Assembly (NCBI GenBank): GCA_016192425.1 | Contig: JACPUE010000015.1 | Coordinates: forward strand, 16,027-80,026 | Direction: 5' to 3' | Source of the DNA: Burkholderiales bacterium | Lineage (GTDB): Bacteria; Pseudomonadota; Gammaproteobacteria; Burkholderiales; Burkholderiaceae_C | DNA length: 64,000 nt | Shown: one piece after another, positions 1 to 7,671 of the stretch | How positions within the stretch are numbered: position 1 is the stretch's first letter | How the letters are laid out: the number at the start of each line of letters is the position of its first letter | Made by a program: the position numbers and the translations under genes | Notes under the pieces: generated by a model | Seen by the model: only the letters and a program-made list of their open reading frames with translations | The model's database searches: none | Told to the model about the DNA's origin: nothing

Positions 1-1
1 C

Positions 2-790
2 GTGGCGGCCAGGGCACGGGCCAACGGGGTGGATTTGTGGGCCCTGACGGACCACGACGAGGTGGGCGGCCTGCAGCGCGCCGCCGCCGCCGCCAGGGCA
101 CAGGGCATGGCCTTTTTGACGGGCGCAGAAATCTCGGTCACCTTTGCCGGCACCACAGTGCACATCGTGGGCCTGGGCTTTGACGCCAGCGACGAGCGCC
201 TGGTGCAGGGCCTGCGCCAGACACGTGGCGGACGCGGCGAGCGCGCCCAGGAAATGGCGGCCCAACTGGCCCAGGTGGGCATCCTCGGCGCCTACGAGGG
301 CGCGCTGCGCTACGTGGGCAACCCGGAGCTGATCTCGCGCACGCACTTTGCGCGGTTTCTGGTCGAGCAGCGCGTGTGCCGCGACACGGGCGAGGTTTTC
401 CGCCGTTTCCTCACCGAAGGCAAGCCCGGCTTCGTGCCGCACCGCTGGGCGCGCCTGGGCGACGCGGTGCGCTGGATCTGCGACGCGGGCGGCGTGGCCA
501 TCATCGCCCACCCCGCACGCTACAGCCTGAGCGCCAACGAGGAGTTTGCGCTGTTCTCTGAATTTCGCCAGCACGGCGGTCAGGGGGTGGAGGTGGTCAC
601 CGGCAGCCACACGTCCGCCGAATGCGCCACCTACGCAGGCATGGCGCGCGAATTCGGCCTGGCGGCCTCGCGCGGCAGCGACTTCCACAGCCCCGACGAA
701 TCCCATACCGACCTGGGCACTTTGCCGCCGCTGCCAAGCGATCTCACCCCCGTGTGGGATCTGCTGGCCGACCGAATCCAGCACGCCTGA
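2..790 (+). CDS. PHP-domain phosphoesterase (RNase AM / TrpH type), 5' end outside window
   Basis: Metal-dependent phosphoesterase of the PHP family. E. coli YciV/TrpH (RNase AM) removes 5' nucleotides from RNA and hydrolyses 3',5'-nucleotide bisphosphates. Visible metal-ligand motifs are LTDHDE near the start, GAEIS, IAHPARYS around residue 170 and GSDFHSPDE near the C-terminus. The family normally begins with a DLHxHS-type motif; this is absent, so the frame runs in from before base 1 and the GTG at base 2 is not the true start. Only 3 bases separate its stop from the YciO gene; yciV and yciO are also neighbours in E. coli, which supports both calls. Confidence 0.88.
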   Translation: MAARARANGVDLWALTDHDEVGGLQRAAAAARAQGMAFLTGAEISVTFAGTTVHIVGLGFDASDERLVQGLRQTRGGRGERAQEMAAQLAQVGILGAYEGALRYVGNPELISRTHFARFLVEQRVCRDTGEVFRRFLTEGKPGFVPHRWARLGDAVRWICDAGGVAIIAHPARYSLSANEEFALFSEFRQHGGQGVEVVTGSHTSAECATYAGMAREFGLAASRGSDFHSPDESHTDLGTLPPLPSDLTPVWDLLADRIQHA

Positions 791-793
791 TCC

Positions 794-1429
794 ATGGCCC
801 AGTATTTCGAAGTCCACCCAGACAACCCGCAGCCACGCCTGCTCAAGCAGGCCGCTGCCCTGCTGCACAAGGGCGGCGTGCTGGCCGTGCCCACCGATTC
901 AAGCTACGCGCTGGTGTGCCACCTGGACGACAAGAACGCCGCCGACCAGTTGCGCCGCATCCGCCAGGTGGACGACAAGCACCACCTCACGCTGCTGTGC
1001 CGCGACCTGTCGGAACTGGCCAGCTACGCGCGTGTGGACAACCGGCAGTTCCGCCTGCTCAAGCTGGCCACGCCGGGCGCCTACACCTTCATCCTCGAAG
1101 CCACCAAGGAAGTGCCGCGCCGCGTGAGCCACCCCTCGCGCAAGACCATCGGCCTGCGCGTGCCCGAGCACAAGGCGCTGCAGGAACTGCTGGCCCTGCA
1201 TGGCGCGCCGCTGCTGGCGACCACGCTGATCCCGCCCGGTGAGAGCGAGCCACTGAACGACGCCCACACCATCCGCGAGCAATTCGAGCATGCGCTGTCC
1301 GCCGTGGTCGATGCGGGGGCCTGCCCGTCCGCACCCACCACGGTGATCGACCTCACGCCCATGGGCACGGGCGGCGAGCCCGAGGTGGTGCGCCAGGGGC
1401 GCGGCAGCCTGCAGGCCCTGGGCCTGTGA
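794..1429 (+). CDS. yciO: YciO/Sua5/YrdC-family protein
   Basis: A 211-residue YrdC-fold protein, close to the usual YciO length and lacking the C-terminal extension of Sua5. The family binds RNA and ATP; the TsaC/Sua5 branch makes threonylcarbamoyl-AMP for tRNA t6A, while the YciO branch has weak activity of this kind and an unsettled role. The sequence shows the family pattern: VLAVPTDSSYAL near residue 30, then GAYTFILEAT and KTIGLRVPEH. It lies in an apparent operon with the upstream PHP phosphoesterase. The fold is certain; assignment to YciO rather than true TsaC rests on overall similarity and on the yciV-yciO gene pair. Confidence 0.85.
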   Translation: MAQYFEVHPDNPQPRLLKQAAALLHKGGVLAVPTDSSYALVCHLDDKNAADQLRRIRQVDDKHHLTLLCRDLSELASYARVDNRQFRLLKLATPGAYTFILEATKEVPRRVSHPSRKTIGLRVPEHKALQELLALHGAPLLATTLIPPGESEPLNDAHTIREQFEHALSAVVDAGACPSAPTTVIDLTPMGTGGEPEVVRQGRGSLQALGL

Positions 1430-1464
1430 TCGCCCCACGGGCTGGGCGGGCGCGCTGCGTCTGA

Positions 1465-1470
1465 GACAAT
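1465..1470 (+). promoter_or_regulatory. Candidate -10 box of a leaderless promoter
   Basis: GACAAT lies exactly 6 bases (CGGCGC) before the GTG start of the site-2 protease. If it acts as a -10 element, transcription would begin at or next to the start codon. The same 6-base geometry is seen before the thioesterase gene (4627-4632) and before serS (18216-18221). No good TTGACA-like -35 is visible here. Confidence 0.4.
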
Positions 1471-1476
1471 CGGCGC

Positions 1477-2145
1477 GTGGACACCTCCAACCTCATCCAA
1501 ACCGTTCTGATCTACGCCCTGCCGGTGTTGTTTGCCATCACCGTGCACGAGGCCGCCCATGGCTACGCGGCGCGCCATTTCGGCGACAACACCGCCTACA
1601 TGATGGGGCGCATCACGCTCAACCCGCTCAAGCACATCGACCCGGTGGGCACCATCCTGATGCCGCTGCTGCTGTACTTCGCCACCTCGGGCACGTTTCT
1701 GTTTGGCTACGCCAAGCCGGTGCCGGTCAACTTTGGCAAGCTGCGCAAACCCAAGCAGCACATGGTGTGGGTGGCGCTGGCGGGGCCGGCCTCCAACTTT
1801 GCGCAGGCGCTGCTCTGGGCCGTATTCCTGGTGGTGCTGGTAGGCATGGGCATTGACGAGCGCTTCTTCCTTGAAATGGCACGCGCCGGGGTGCTGGTCA
1901 ACCTCGTCATGTGGGCCTTCAACCTGTTTCCGCTGCCGCCGCTGGACGGCGGGCGCATCCTTGTAGGGCTGCTGCCCTGGAAGCAGGCGCAGCTGGTATC
2001 GCGCCTCGAACCCTGGGGCTTTTTCATCGTCATGGGCCTGGTCATTGCGGGCATTGTGGGCAGCCTGTGGCTGCGCCCGCTGATGAACCTGGGCTACGGC
2101 ATCATCAACCTGCTGCTCATCCCCCTGACCGCTTTGATGCGCTGA
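1477..2145 (+). CDS. Site-2 protease family zinc metallopeptidase (M50)
   Basis: Polytopic membrane peptidase of the M50 site-2 protease family, 222 residues. The zinc motif HEAAH is at residues 24-28 inside the first membrane segment, and the second metal-binding motif appears as NLFPLPPLDGGRI around residue 148. Several hydrophobic segments fill the rest. These short members lack PDZ or CBS domains; their substrates are mostly unknown. The start is GTG, with no Shine-Dalgarno sequence but a GACAAT box 6 bases upstream, suggesting a leaderless transcript. It lies between yciO and trpS on the same strand. Confidence 0.9.
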   Translation: MDTSNLIQTVLIYALPVLFAITVHEAAHGYAARHFGDNTAYMMGRITLNPLKHIDPVGTILMPLLLYFATSGTFLFGYAKPVPVNFGKLRKPKQHMVWVALAGPASNFAQALLWAVFLVVLVGMGIDERFFLEMARAGVLVNLVMWAFNLFPLPPLDGGRILVGLLPWKQAQLVSRLEPWGFFIVMGLVIAGIVGSLWLRPLMNLGYGIINLLLIPLTALMR

Positions 2146-2181
2146 CCCATCCTTCCCTCCTTTCCTGCTGATTTCGTTCCC

Positions 2182-3480
2182 ATGAGCACCACGCGCTTTC
2201 TCACCGGCATCACCACCACAGGCACCCCCCACCTGGGCAACTACGTGGGCTCCATCCGCCCCTCGGTCGCGGCCAGCCTGCGGCCTGGCGTGCAGAGCTT
2301 TTACTTCCTGGCCGACTACCACGCGCTCATCAAGTGCGAGGATCCAGTGCGCATCCAGCGCTCCACGCTGGAGATCGCTGCAAGCTGGCTGGCCGCGGGC
2401 CTGGATCCCGAGCAGGTCACCTTCTACCGCCAGTCCGACATCCCCGAAATCCCCGAGCTGACCTGGCTGCTCACCTGCGTGACCGGCAAGGGCCTGCTCA
2501 ACCGCGCCCACGCCTACAAGGCCGCGCAGGACAAAAACGCCGCCGCCGGGCGCGAGCAGGACGACGGTGTGACCGCGGGCCTGTTCATGTACCCCGTGCT
2601 CATGGGTGCCGACATCCTGATGTTCAAGGCGCACAAGGTGCCCGTGGGGCGCGACCAGGTGCAGCACATCGAAATGGCACGCGACATGGGCGCGAGCTTC
2701 AACCACCTCTACGGCGAACATTTCGTGCTGCCCGAAGCGGTGATCGACGAGCACGTGGCCACCCTGCCCGGCCTGGACGGCCGCAAGATGAGCAAGAGCT
2801 ACGACAACACCATCCCGCTGTTCTGCAGCCGGGAGCAGCTGCGCAAGCACATCCAGGGCATCGTGACCGACTCGCGCGCCCCCGGCGAACCCAAGGACAC
2901 CGAGGGCTCGGCCCTGTTCCAGATCTACCAGGCCTTTGCCACCCCTGAGCAGACCAAGGCCCTGCGCCAGGCCTACGCCGCAGGCATTGCCTGGGGCGAC
3001 GCCAAGCAGCAGTTGTTCGAGCTGGTGGACGGCATCGTCACCCCCATGCGCGAACGCTACGAGGCCCTGGTCCAGGACCCGGCCCGCATCGAAGCCACGC
3101 TGCTGGCCGGCGCCCAGCGCGCCCGCGAGACAGCCACCCCCTTCCTGCGTGAACTGCGCGCCGCCGTGGGCCTGCGCAGCCTGGCCCAGACCCGCGCCAC
3201 CCCCAGCGCCAAGGCCGCCAAGACCGCCCTGCCCGCATTCAAGCAATACCGCGAAAAGGACGGCAAGTTCTACTTCAAGCTCGTGGCGGCCGATGGACGC
3301 CTGCTGCTGCAAAGCACCGGCTTCGATGCCCCCAAGGACGCCGGACAGGCCATTGCCCAGCTGCAGCGCGAGGGGCTGGGCGCTCTCGATGGCCGCTGCA
3401 CACTGGCCGAAGGCGTGGCGCAGGCCGAAGTGCAGGCGGCGCTGCAGGCCTTGGCAGAGGCAGCAGCGGCCAAGGAATAG
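2182..3480 (+). CDS. trpS: Tryptophanyl-tRNA synthetase with C-terminal extension
   Basis: Class I aminoacyl-tRNA synthetase that charges tRNA-Trp. The HIGH-type motif is read as GTPHLGNYVG (residues 13-22) and the KMSKS loop as KMSKSYDNT (about residue 200). At 432 residues it is about 100 longer than the usual TrpRS of about 330. The tail, about residues 352-400, reads like one DUF1508 (YegP-type) beta hairpin unit, with REKDGKFYFKL, then GRLLLQS and DAGQAIAQLQ, joined by an Ala/Lys-rich linker. The catalytic part looks intact. The stop codon lies at the edge of a dispersed dyad repeat (3477-3532). Confidence 0.97.
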   Translation: MSTTRFLTGITTTGTPHLGNYVGSIRPSVAASLRPGVQSFYFLADYHALIKCEDPVRIQRSTLEIAASWLAAGLDPEQVTFYRQSDIPEIPELTWLLTCVTGKGLLNRAHAYKAAQDKNAAAGREQDDGVTAGLFMYPVLMGADILMFKAHKVPVGRDQVQHIEMARDMGASFNHLYGEHFVLPEAVIDEHVATLPGLDGRKMSKSYDNTIPLFCSREQLRKHIQGIVTDSRAPGEPKDTEGSALFQIYQAFATPEQTKALRQAYAAGIAWGDAKQQLFELVDGIVTPMRERYEALVQDPARIEATLLAGAQRARETATPFLRELRAAVGLRSLAQTRATPSAKAAKTALPAFKQYREKDGKFYFKLVAADGRLLLQSTGFDAPKDAGQAIAQLQREGLGALDGRCTLAEGVAQAEVQAALQALAEAAAAKE

Positions 3481-3532
3481 CTATTGTTTTGATAGCATCT
3501 TGCGCTTACCACATAAGCGGTAGAGGCAAAAA
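3477..3532 (-). repeat. Dispersed dyad repeat, copy 1
   Basis: Copy of a ~55-bp repeat found ten times in this window. Read on the minus strand it has a T-rich start, then CCGCTTAT...GTAAGCGC, then the terminal hairpin GCTATC-AAAAC-AATAGC. The copy overlaps the TAG stop of trpS and fills most of the gap before the FGE-like gene. Confidence 0.8.
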
Positions 3533-3583
3533 TACCCAAAACACCTACACTGGCGCCCTGAGCAAACCCTGAGGGGATTCGGT

Positions 3584-4567
3584 ATGCGACTGAGCGCGTT
3601 GTTGGTGCTTTTCGTCCTGGCGCCCCTGTCAGCGTGGTGCCAGGCACAGCCTTCCCGCTGGACCAACTCCCTGGGCATGGTGTTCGTGCACATCCCGGCG
3701 GGCAGCTTCTGGATGGGCAGCGCGGAATCACCCGCCAGCCTGGCGCGCGACTATCCCGACCTGGAGCCGCAGCGCTTCACGAAGCTGGGCGACGAGGCCC
3801 CGGTGCACCGCGTGCGCATCACGCGGGCGTTCTGGCTGGGGCAGCATGAGGTCACGGTAGGGCAGTTCCGGCGCTTTGTCGAGGCCTCGGGCCATGTGCC
3901 GCAATCGGTGGCCGATGGCACCGGCGCTTATGGCTACAACCCCGCCTACGACCCGGCCACCACTGCGCGCGGCGACGCCTTCGAGGGCCGCCTGCCGCGC
4001 TACTCCTGGCGCGACCCCGGCTTTGCCCAGACGGACGAGCACCCCGTGGTGAACGTGACCTGGCACGACGCCCAGGCACTGGCCGAATGGCTCAGCCGCA
4101 CCGAAGGCCAGCGCTACCGCCTGCCCACCGAGGCCGAATGGGAATACGCCTGCCGTGCAGGCACCCGCACCCGCTACCCCCACGGCAACGACCTGCAGGC
4201 GCTGGTGCAGCACGCCAACCTGTTCGACCAGGAAGCCGCCCCCTACTGGCCGCGCTGGCGCCAGCACGCACTGGCCGCAAGCGATGGCCACGCCTTCACC
4301 GCGCCAGTGGGCAGCTATGCGCCCAATGCCTTTGGTGTGCAGGACATGCTGGGTAACGTGTGGGAATGGGTGTCCGACTGGCATGGCGAAGACTACTACG
4401 CCCACTCCCCGCGCAACGACCCCCGTGGCCCCGCACAGGGCACGGTGCGCGTGCGCCGGGGCGGCTCCTGGCACACCTGGCCGTTCTACGCACGCTGCAG
4501 CTTCCGCAACTGGAACGACCCGGACACCCGCTACACGCTGGTGGGCCTGCGGCTGGTGCGCGAGTGA
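3584..4567 (+). CDS. Secreted FGE-sulfatase-fold (SUMF1-like) protein
   Basis: A 327-residue protein with an N-terminal signal peptide (hydrophobic stretch ending near residue 20) followed by a formylglycine-generating-enzyme fold. Typical motifs are MVFVHIPAGSFWMGS, EVTVGQFRRFVE, YRLPTEAEWEYACRAG, GVQDMLGNVWEWVSDW and RRGGSW near the end. In true FGE two cysteines sit just after the GGS motif; here the same stretch reads GGSWHTWPFYARCSF, so both catalytic cysteines seem to be missing and only the later structural one remains. It is therefore probably a non-FGE member of the fold with an unknown envelope role. A TACACT box 38 bases before the start may be its promoter. Confidence 0.85.
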   Translation: MRLSALLVLFVLAPLSAWCQAQPSRWTNSLGMVFVHIPAGSFWMGSAESPASLARDYPDLEPQRFTKLGDEAPVHRVRITRAFWLGQHEVTVGQFRRFVEASGHVPQSVADGTGAYGYNPAYDPATTARGDAFEGRLPRYSWRDPGFAQTDEHPVVNVTWHDAQALAEWLSRTEGQRYRLPTEAEWEYACRAGTRTRYPHGNDLQALVQHANLFDQEAAPYWPRWRQHALAASDGHAFTAPVGSYAPNAFGVQDMLGNVWEWVSDWHGEDYYAHSPRNDPRGPAQGTVRVRRGGSWHTWPFYARCSFRNWNDPDTRYTLVGLRLVRE

Positions 4568-4626
4568 CGCTGCCGCGCACCGGGCTGCTGTCAAGCCTTT
4601 GACACCCAGCGTGCGGCCCAGGCGGC

Positions 4627-4632
4627 GACAAT
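4627..4632 (+). promoter_or_regulatory. Candidate -10 box of a leaderless promoter
   Basis: GACAAT followed by CGCCCC and then the ATG of the thioesterase gene, the same 6-base spacing as before the site-2 protease and serS. A TTGACA is present at 4599-4604 but is 22 bases away, too far for a standard -35. Confidence 0.4.
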
Positions 4633-4638
4633 CGCCCC

Positions 4639-5073
4639 ATGCCCTGGGACTTTGCGCAGCCTTTCACCCTCCACGTCGCCCCGCAGGCCGGTGACATCGA
4701 CGGCCTGAACCACACCAACAACGCCGTGTACGTGCAGTGGTGCGAACGCATCGGCTGGGCGCATTCCGAGGCGCTGGGCCTGGATCTGGGCGACTACCAC
4801 CGGCTGGACCGCGCCATGGTGATCCGCCAGGCCCACTACGACTACCTGCTGCCCTCGCTGCTGGGCGAGCCGCTGGTGCTGGGCACCTGGATCACCGCCA
4901 GCGACGGCAAGCTCACCATGGAGCGGCGCTTCCAGCTGGTGCGCGCCAGCGACAACGCCACCATCATGCGCGGCCACTGGCACCTGGTGTGCGTGGAACT
5001 GGGCAACGGCAAGCCCCGGCGCATGCCCGAGGCGTTTTGCCGCATCTACCTGGCGGCACTCACTGCCCCCTGA
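4639..5073 (+). CDS. Hotdog-fold acyl-CoA thioesterase (4-hydroxybenzoyl-CoA thioesterase / YbgC-like)
   Basis: A 144-residue single hotdog domain, the normal size for the family, which hydrolyses acyl-CoA or acyl-ACP thioesters in the cytoplasm. The diagnostic N-terminal motif is seen as GDIDGLNHTNNAVYVQWCE, holding the active-site Asp and the Asn/His-containing turn. The middle motif MERRFQLVR and the end VELGNGKPRRMPEAF also fit. The substrate cannot be told from sequence. There is no Shine-Dalgarno sequence; a GACAAT box lies 6 bases before the start. Confidence 0.85.
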   Translation: MPWDFAQPFTLHVAPQAGDIDGLNHTNNAVYVQWCERIGWAHSEALGLDLGDYHRLDRAMVIRQAHYDYLLPSLLGEPLVLGTWITASDGKLTMERRFQLVRASDNATIMRGHWHLVCVELGNGKPRRMPEAFCRIYLAALTAP

Positions 5074-5176
5074 GCGAGCCCCCTCCATGGCATTCACCCG
5101 CTGGGCCAGAGCACCATGCCCCCGCCAGCCAGCGGTAGGGGTGGGGTAATCTGTAGGTTTTGACAAGGAGGCTTGC

Positions 5177-5482
5177 ATGCGCACATCCCACCTCTGGCCG
5201 ACCCTCATCGCCACGCTGCTTGCGGCAGGCTGCGCCGCCCCGCCGCCGACCGCCGGCCCCACGGGCGCGCCGCGCGGCGACCTGTGCAATGCACAGCCCG
5301 TACAGTCTTTTGTGGGCCAGAACAGCACCGCCAAGGTGGTGGAGGCTGCGCGCGTGCAGTCTGGCGCGCTCATGGCGCGCATCCTGCGCCCTGGGCAGAT
5401 GGTGACCAAGGAGTTCAACGCACAGCGCTTGAACCTGGAAGTGGACGCCAACGGCCGCATCGTCGCTGTGCGTTGCGGGTGA
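5177..5482 (+). CDS. Small lipoprotein with I78-type peptidase inhibitor domain
   Basis: A 101-residue protein with a lipoprotein signal: basic start, hydrophobic core and lipobox LLAAGC, giving Cys19 as the lipidated residue. The mature part fits the potato-inhibitor-like I78 family: C-N-A-x-P-V-Q-S-F-V-G-Q-N, then the inhibitory loop ARILRPGQMVTKEFNAQRLN and the end VDANGRIVAVRCG, with the two Cys probably forming a disulphide. Members inhibit serine proteases such as subtilisin and elastase. AAGGAGG stands 5 bases before the ATG. A GC-rich repeat follows it. Confidence 0.85.
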   Translation: MRTSHLWPTLIATLLAAGCAAPPPTAGPTGAPRGDLCNAQPVQSFVGQNSTAKVVEAARVQSGALMARILRPGQMVTKEFNAQRLNLEVDANGRIVAVRCG

Positions 5483-5493
5483 GAGAGAGAACA

Positions 5494-5594
5494 CCCCCCT
5501 GAGGCACCTGCGGCGCCTTCCCCCCGCTCTCGCATTGCTGCGCAATGCGGGCAGGGGGACGCCCCCAGCGCGGCGGGGCGGCCCTTGCGCGGGG
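5494..5594 (+). repeat. GC-rich dispersed repeat, copy A
   Basis: About 100 bp that match, read forward, the reverse complement of 8471-8580: both begin CCCCCTGAGG, continue GCGCCTTCCCCC, CTCTCGCA, an AGGGGGAC block and a CGGCCCTTGCGCGG block. It lies between the I78 lipoprotein and hemW, which are convergent. Confidence 0.7.
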
Positions 5595-5669
5595 GCTCTG
5601 GCCTACGATGCGCCAGCTTTTGAGGCTGTGACCCCCCTCGCCCCGGTTTTTTTAAGGCACCGTTTGCGG

Positions 5670-6902
5670 CTACAGGAACAGCTCCTGCAGGTCGCTCAGA
5701 AAGTCAAAGCCGCGAGGCGTGGGCTTGACGCGGCCCAGGTCGCGCAGGATCAGGCCCTTGCGTTCGGCCTCTTGCAGCGGGGCTTCGATGGCGGTGAGGG
5801 CCAGGCCGGTGCGCTCGACAAAATCCTGCAGCGCAAAGCCGCTGCGCAGGCGCAGGGCGTTGAGCATGAATTCAAACGGCAGGTCGCCACGGCGCACTTC
5901 GTTGTCCTGCGCCAGGGCCTGGCCTGCAAGCGCCTGGTCCATGTAGCGCTGCGGATCGCGAAAGCGCACCTGGCGCACGATGCGGTGGGCAAAGCTGAGC
6001 TTGCTGTGCGCGCCCGCGCCAATGCCAAGGTAGTCGCCAAACTCCCAGTAGTTGGTGTTGTGCTGGCACTGGTGGCTGCTGCGCGCGTAGGCGGACACCT
6101 CGTAGCGCTCCAGCCCGGCCTGCGCGGTGTGCTCGGTGATGTGGTCGAGCATGGCGTAGGCCTCGTCGTCCGGTGGCACAGTGGGCGGGTGCTTGGCGAA
6201 CCAGGTGTTGGGCTCGATGGTCAGGTGGTACACCGACAGGTGCGGCGGCGCCAGGGCCAGCGCGGTGCGCAGGTCGGCGTCCAGCTCGGGCAGCGTCTGG
6301 CCGGGCAGCGCGTACATGAGGTCGAGGTTGAAGGTCTCGAAGGCCTGCTGCGCCTCCTCGACCGCCGCGATGGCCTGGGCGCGGTCGTGCACGCGGCCCA
6401 GGGCCTGCAGGTGCCGGTCGTTGAAGCTCTGCACGCCGATGGACAGGCGCGTGACGCCCGCTGCGCGGAAGGCGCGGAAACGGTCTTTCTCGAAAGTGCC
6501 GGGGTTGGCCTCCATCGTCACTTCGCAGCCCGGCGCCAGCGGCAGGCGCGCGCGGATGTCGGCCAGCAGGCGGTCGATAGATGCCGGTGCAAACAGGCTG
6601 GGCGTACCCCCGCCAATGAAGATGCTGTGCACCTGGCGGCCCCACACCAGCGGCAGCGCGGCTTCCAGGTCGGCGCACAGGGCGTCGAGGTAGCGCTGCT
6701 CGGGCAAGGCCTCGCCGCCGTCGCGGGCGTGCGAGTTGAAGTCGCAGTACGGGCATTTGCGCAGGCACCAGGGGATGTGCACGTACAGCGACAGCGGCGG
6801 CAGGCTGCTGAGCTGCAGCAGCCCTGGGCGCATGTAGTGCTGGATGTCGCGCTGCGGCGCGGCCTGCGTCTCGTCGGCGGCGGAAACAATGGGGATGCTC
6901 AT
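5670..6902 (-). CDS. hemW: Radical SAM heme chaperone HemW
   Basis: A 410-residue radical SAM protein that binds heme and passes it to membrane enzymes; it was long annotated as an oxygen-independent coproporphyrinogen III oxidase. The cluster motif is CLRKCPYCDF (CX3CX2C) near residue 45, the radical SAM glycines are in FIGGGTPSLF, and RLSIGVQSFND and YHLTIEPNTWF are typical. It ends with the HemW C-terminal domain. It has the HemW N-terminus, not the longer one of HemN. It follows rdgB on the same strand, separated by a dyad repeat that ends 4 bases before its start codon. Confidence 0.95.
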   Translation of the reverse strand: MSIPIVSAADETQAAPQRDIQHYMRPGLLQLSSLPPLSLYVHIPWCLRKCPYCDFNSHARDGGEALPEQRYLDALCADLEAALPLVWGRQVHSIFIGGGTPSLFAPASIDRLLADIRARLPLAPGCEVTMEANPGTFEKDRFRAFRAAGVTRLSIGVQSFNDRHLQALGRVHDRAQAIAAVEEAQQAFETFNLDLMYALPGQTLPELDADLRTALALAPPHLSVYHLTIEPNTWFAKHPPTVPPDDEAYAMLDHITEHTAQAGLERYEVSAYARSSHQCQHNTNYWEFGDYLGIGAGAHSKLSFAHRIVRQVRFRDPQRYMDQALAGQALAQDNEVRRGDLPFEFMLNALRLRSGFALQDFVERTGLALTAIEAPLQEAERKGLILRDLGRVKPTPRGFDFLSDLQELFL

Positions 6903-6905
6903 GGC

Positions 6906-6950
6906 GATATCAAAACCATAGCTGCTTGCGCTTGTCTGTATTGGGTTTCA
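6906..6950 (-). repeat. Dispersed dyad repeat, copy 2 (partial)
   Basis: Read on the minus strand it contains ACAAGCGCAAGCAGCTATGG followed by TTTTGATATC, the 3' two thirds of the repeat. It lies between rdgB and hemW and ends just before the hemW start, so it would be transcribed in the hemW leader. Confidence 0.7.
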
Positions 6951-6994
6951 GTATGAAAAGTATCTGAAACGCCTGAATGGCAAGCGCTGGCAGC

Positions 6995-7618
6995 TCACAT
7001 TTTTGAAGCCTCCGGCAACCAGCGCTCGCGCATCAGCGCCAGCATTTGCTGCGCTGCGCGGCCGCGGTGGCTGTGGGCGTTCTTCACTTCGGGGGGCAGC
7101 TCGGCGAAGGTCTGGCCGAACTCGGGGATGAACATCACCGGGTCGAAACCGAAGCCATGGCTGCCGCGCCGCTCGGGCGCGATCTCGCCCACCACGCGGC
7201 CCACGGCGATCAGCGGCTCGGGGTCTTGCGGGCTGCGCACGGCGACCAGGGTGCTGACCATGGCGGCGCGGCGGTTGCGCTGGCCCTGCATCTGCTCCAG
7301 CAGGGCGCGCACGTTGTTGTCGTCGCCCTTCTCGTAGCCGAACTGCGTGGCGTAGTAGGCCGTGTCCACGCCCGGCAGGCCGCCAAAGGCGTCCACGCAC
7401 AGGCCGGCGTCGTCGGCCAGGGCCGGCAGGCCGGTGTGCTGGCTGGCGAAGCGGGCCTTGGCCAGCGCATTCTCGACGAAGGTGCGGTGCGGCTCCTCGG
7501 CCTCGCCCACGCCCAGGTCGGCCTGGCGCACCAGTTCCACGCCCAGGGGGGTGAGCATGGCCTGCAGCTCGGCAAGCTTGCCGCGGTTGTTCGATGCCAA
7601 TACGATTTTCATAGTCAA
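6995..7618 (-). CDS. rdgB: RdgB/HAM1 non-canonical purine NTP pyrophosphatase
   Basis: Hydrolyses dITP, ITP and XTP to the monophosphates, keeping deaminated purines out of DNA and RNA. At 207 residues it has the normal length. The motif KIVLASNNRGKLAELQAML is at the start, ENALAKARFASQHTGLPALADD with the catalytic acidic residues is near residue 50, and SHGFGFDPVMFIP and HRGRA are near the end. It sits between rph and hemW on the minus strand, an arrangement common in betaproteobacteria. Dyad repeats separate it from both neighbours. Confidence 0.96.
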   Translation of the reverse strand: MTMKIVLASNNRGKLAELQAMLTPLGVELVRQADLGVGEAEEPHRTFVENALAKARFASQHTGLPALADDAGLCVDAFGGLPGVDTAYYATQFGYEKGDDNNVRALLEQMQGQRNRRAAMVSTLVAVRSPQDPEPLIAVGRVVGEIAPERRGSHGFGFDPVMFIPEFGQTFAELPPEVKNAHSHRGRAAQQMLALMRERWLPEASKM

Positions 7619-7671
7619 ACAAGCCTCTAGCGCTTGTACTTCAAGCGCAAACAGCTATCATTTTTGTAGCA
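7615..7671 (+). repeat. Dispersed dyad repeat, copy 3, overlapping the rph stop
   Basis: A full copy: CTCTAGCGCTTGT, then TCAAGCGCAAACAGCTATCA and TTTTTGTAGCA. It fills the rph-rdgB gap. The rph gene, read on the other strand, ends CTA CAA AAA TGA inside the repeat, so the repeat supplies the last residues (LQK) and the stop codon of RNase PH. Confidence 0.85.

Noticed and set aside
1081..3312. A 743-codon open frame on the minus strand
   Set aside because: It is antisense to yciO, the site-2 protease and trpS. Long antisense frames are expected in high-GC DNA with strong third-position bias; it has no recognisable domain.
3584..4567. Active formylglycine-generating enzyme
   Set aside because: The two catalytic cysteines are not at their expected places and no sulfatase is nearby.
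4599..4632. TTGACA and GACAAT as a standard sigma-70 promoter for the thioesterase gene
   Set aside because: The spacing is 22 bases, too wide for a normal -35/-10 pair. Only the GACAAT part is kept as a leaderless candidate.
5066..5160. A third copy of the GC-rich repeat after the thioesterase
   Set aside because: It shares only CCCCTGAG and general GC-richness with the other copies; the remaining blocks are missing.
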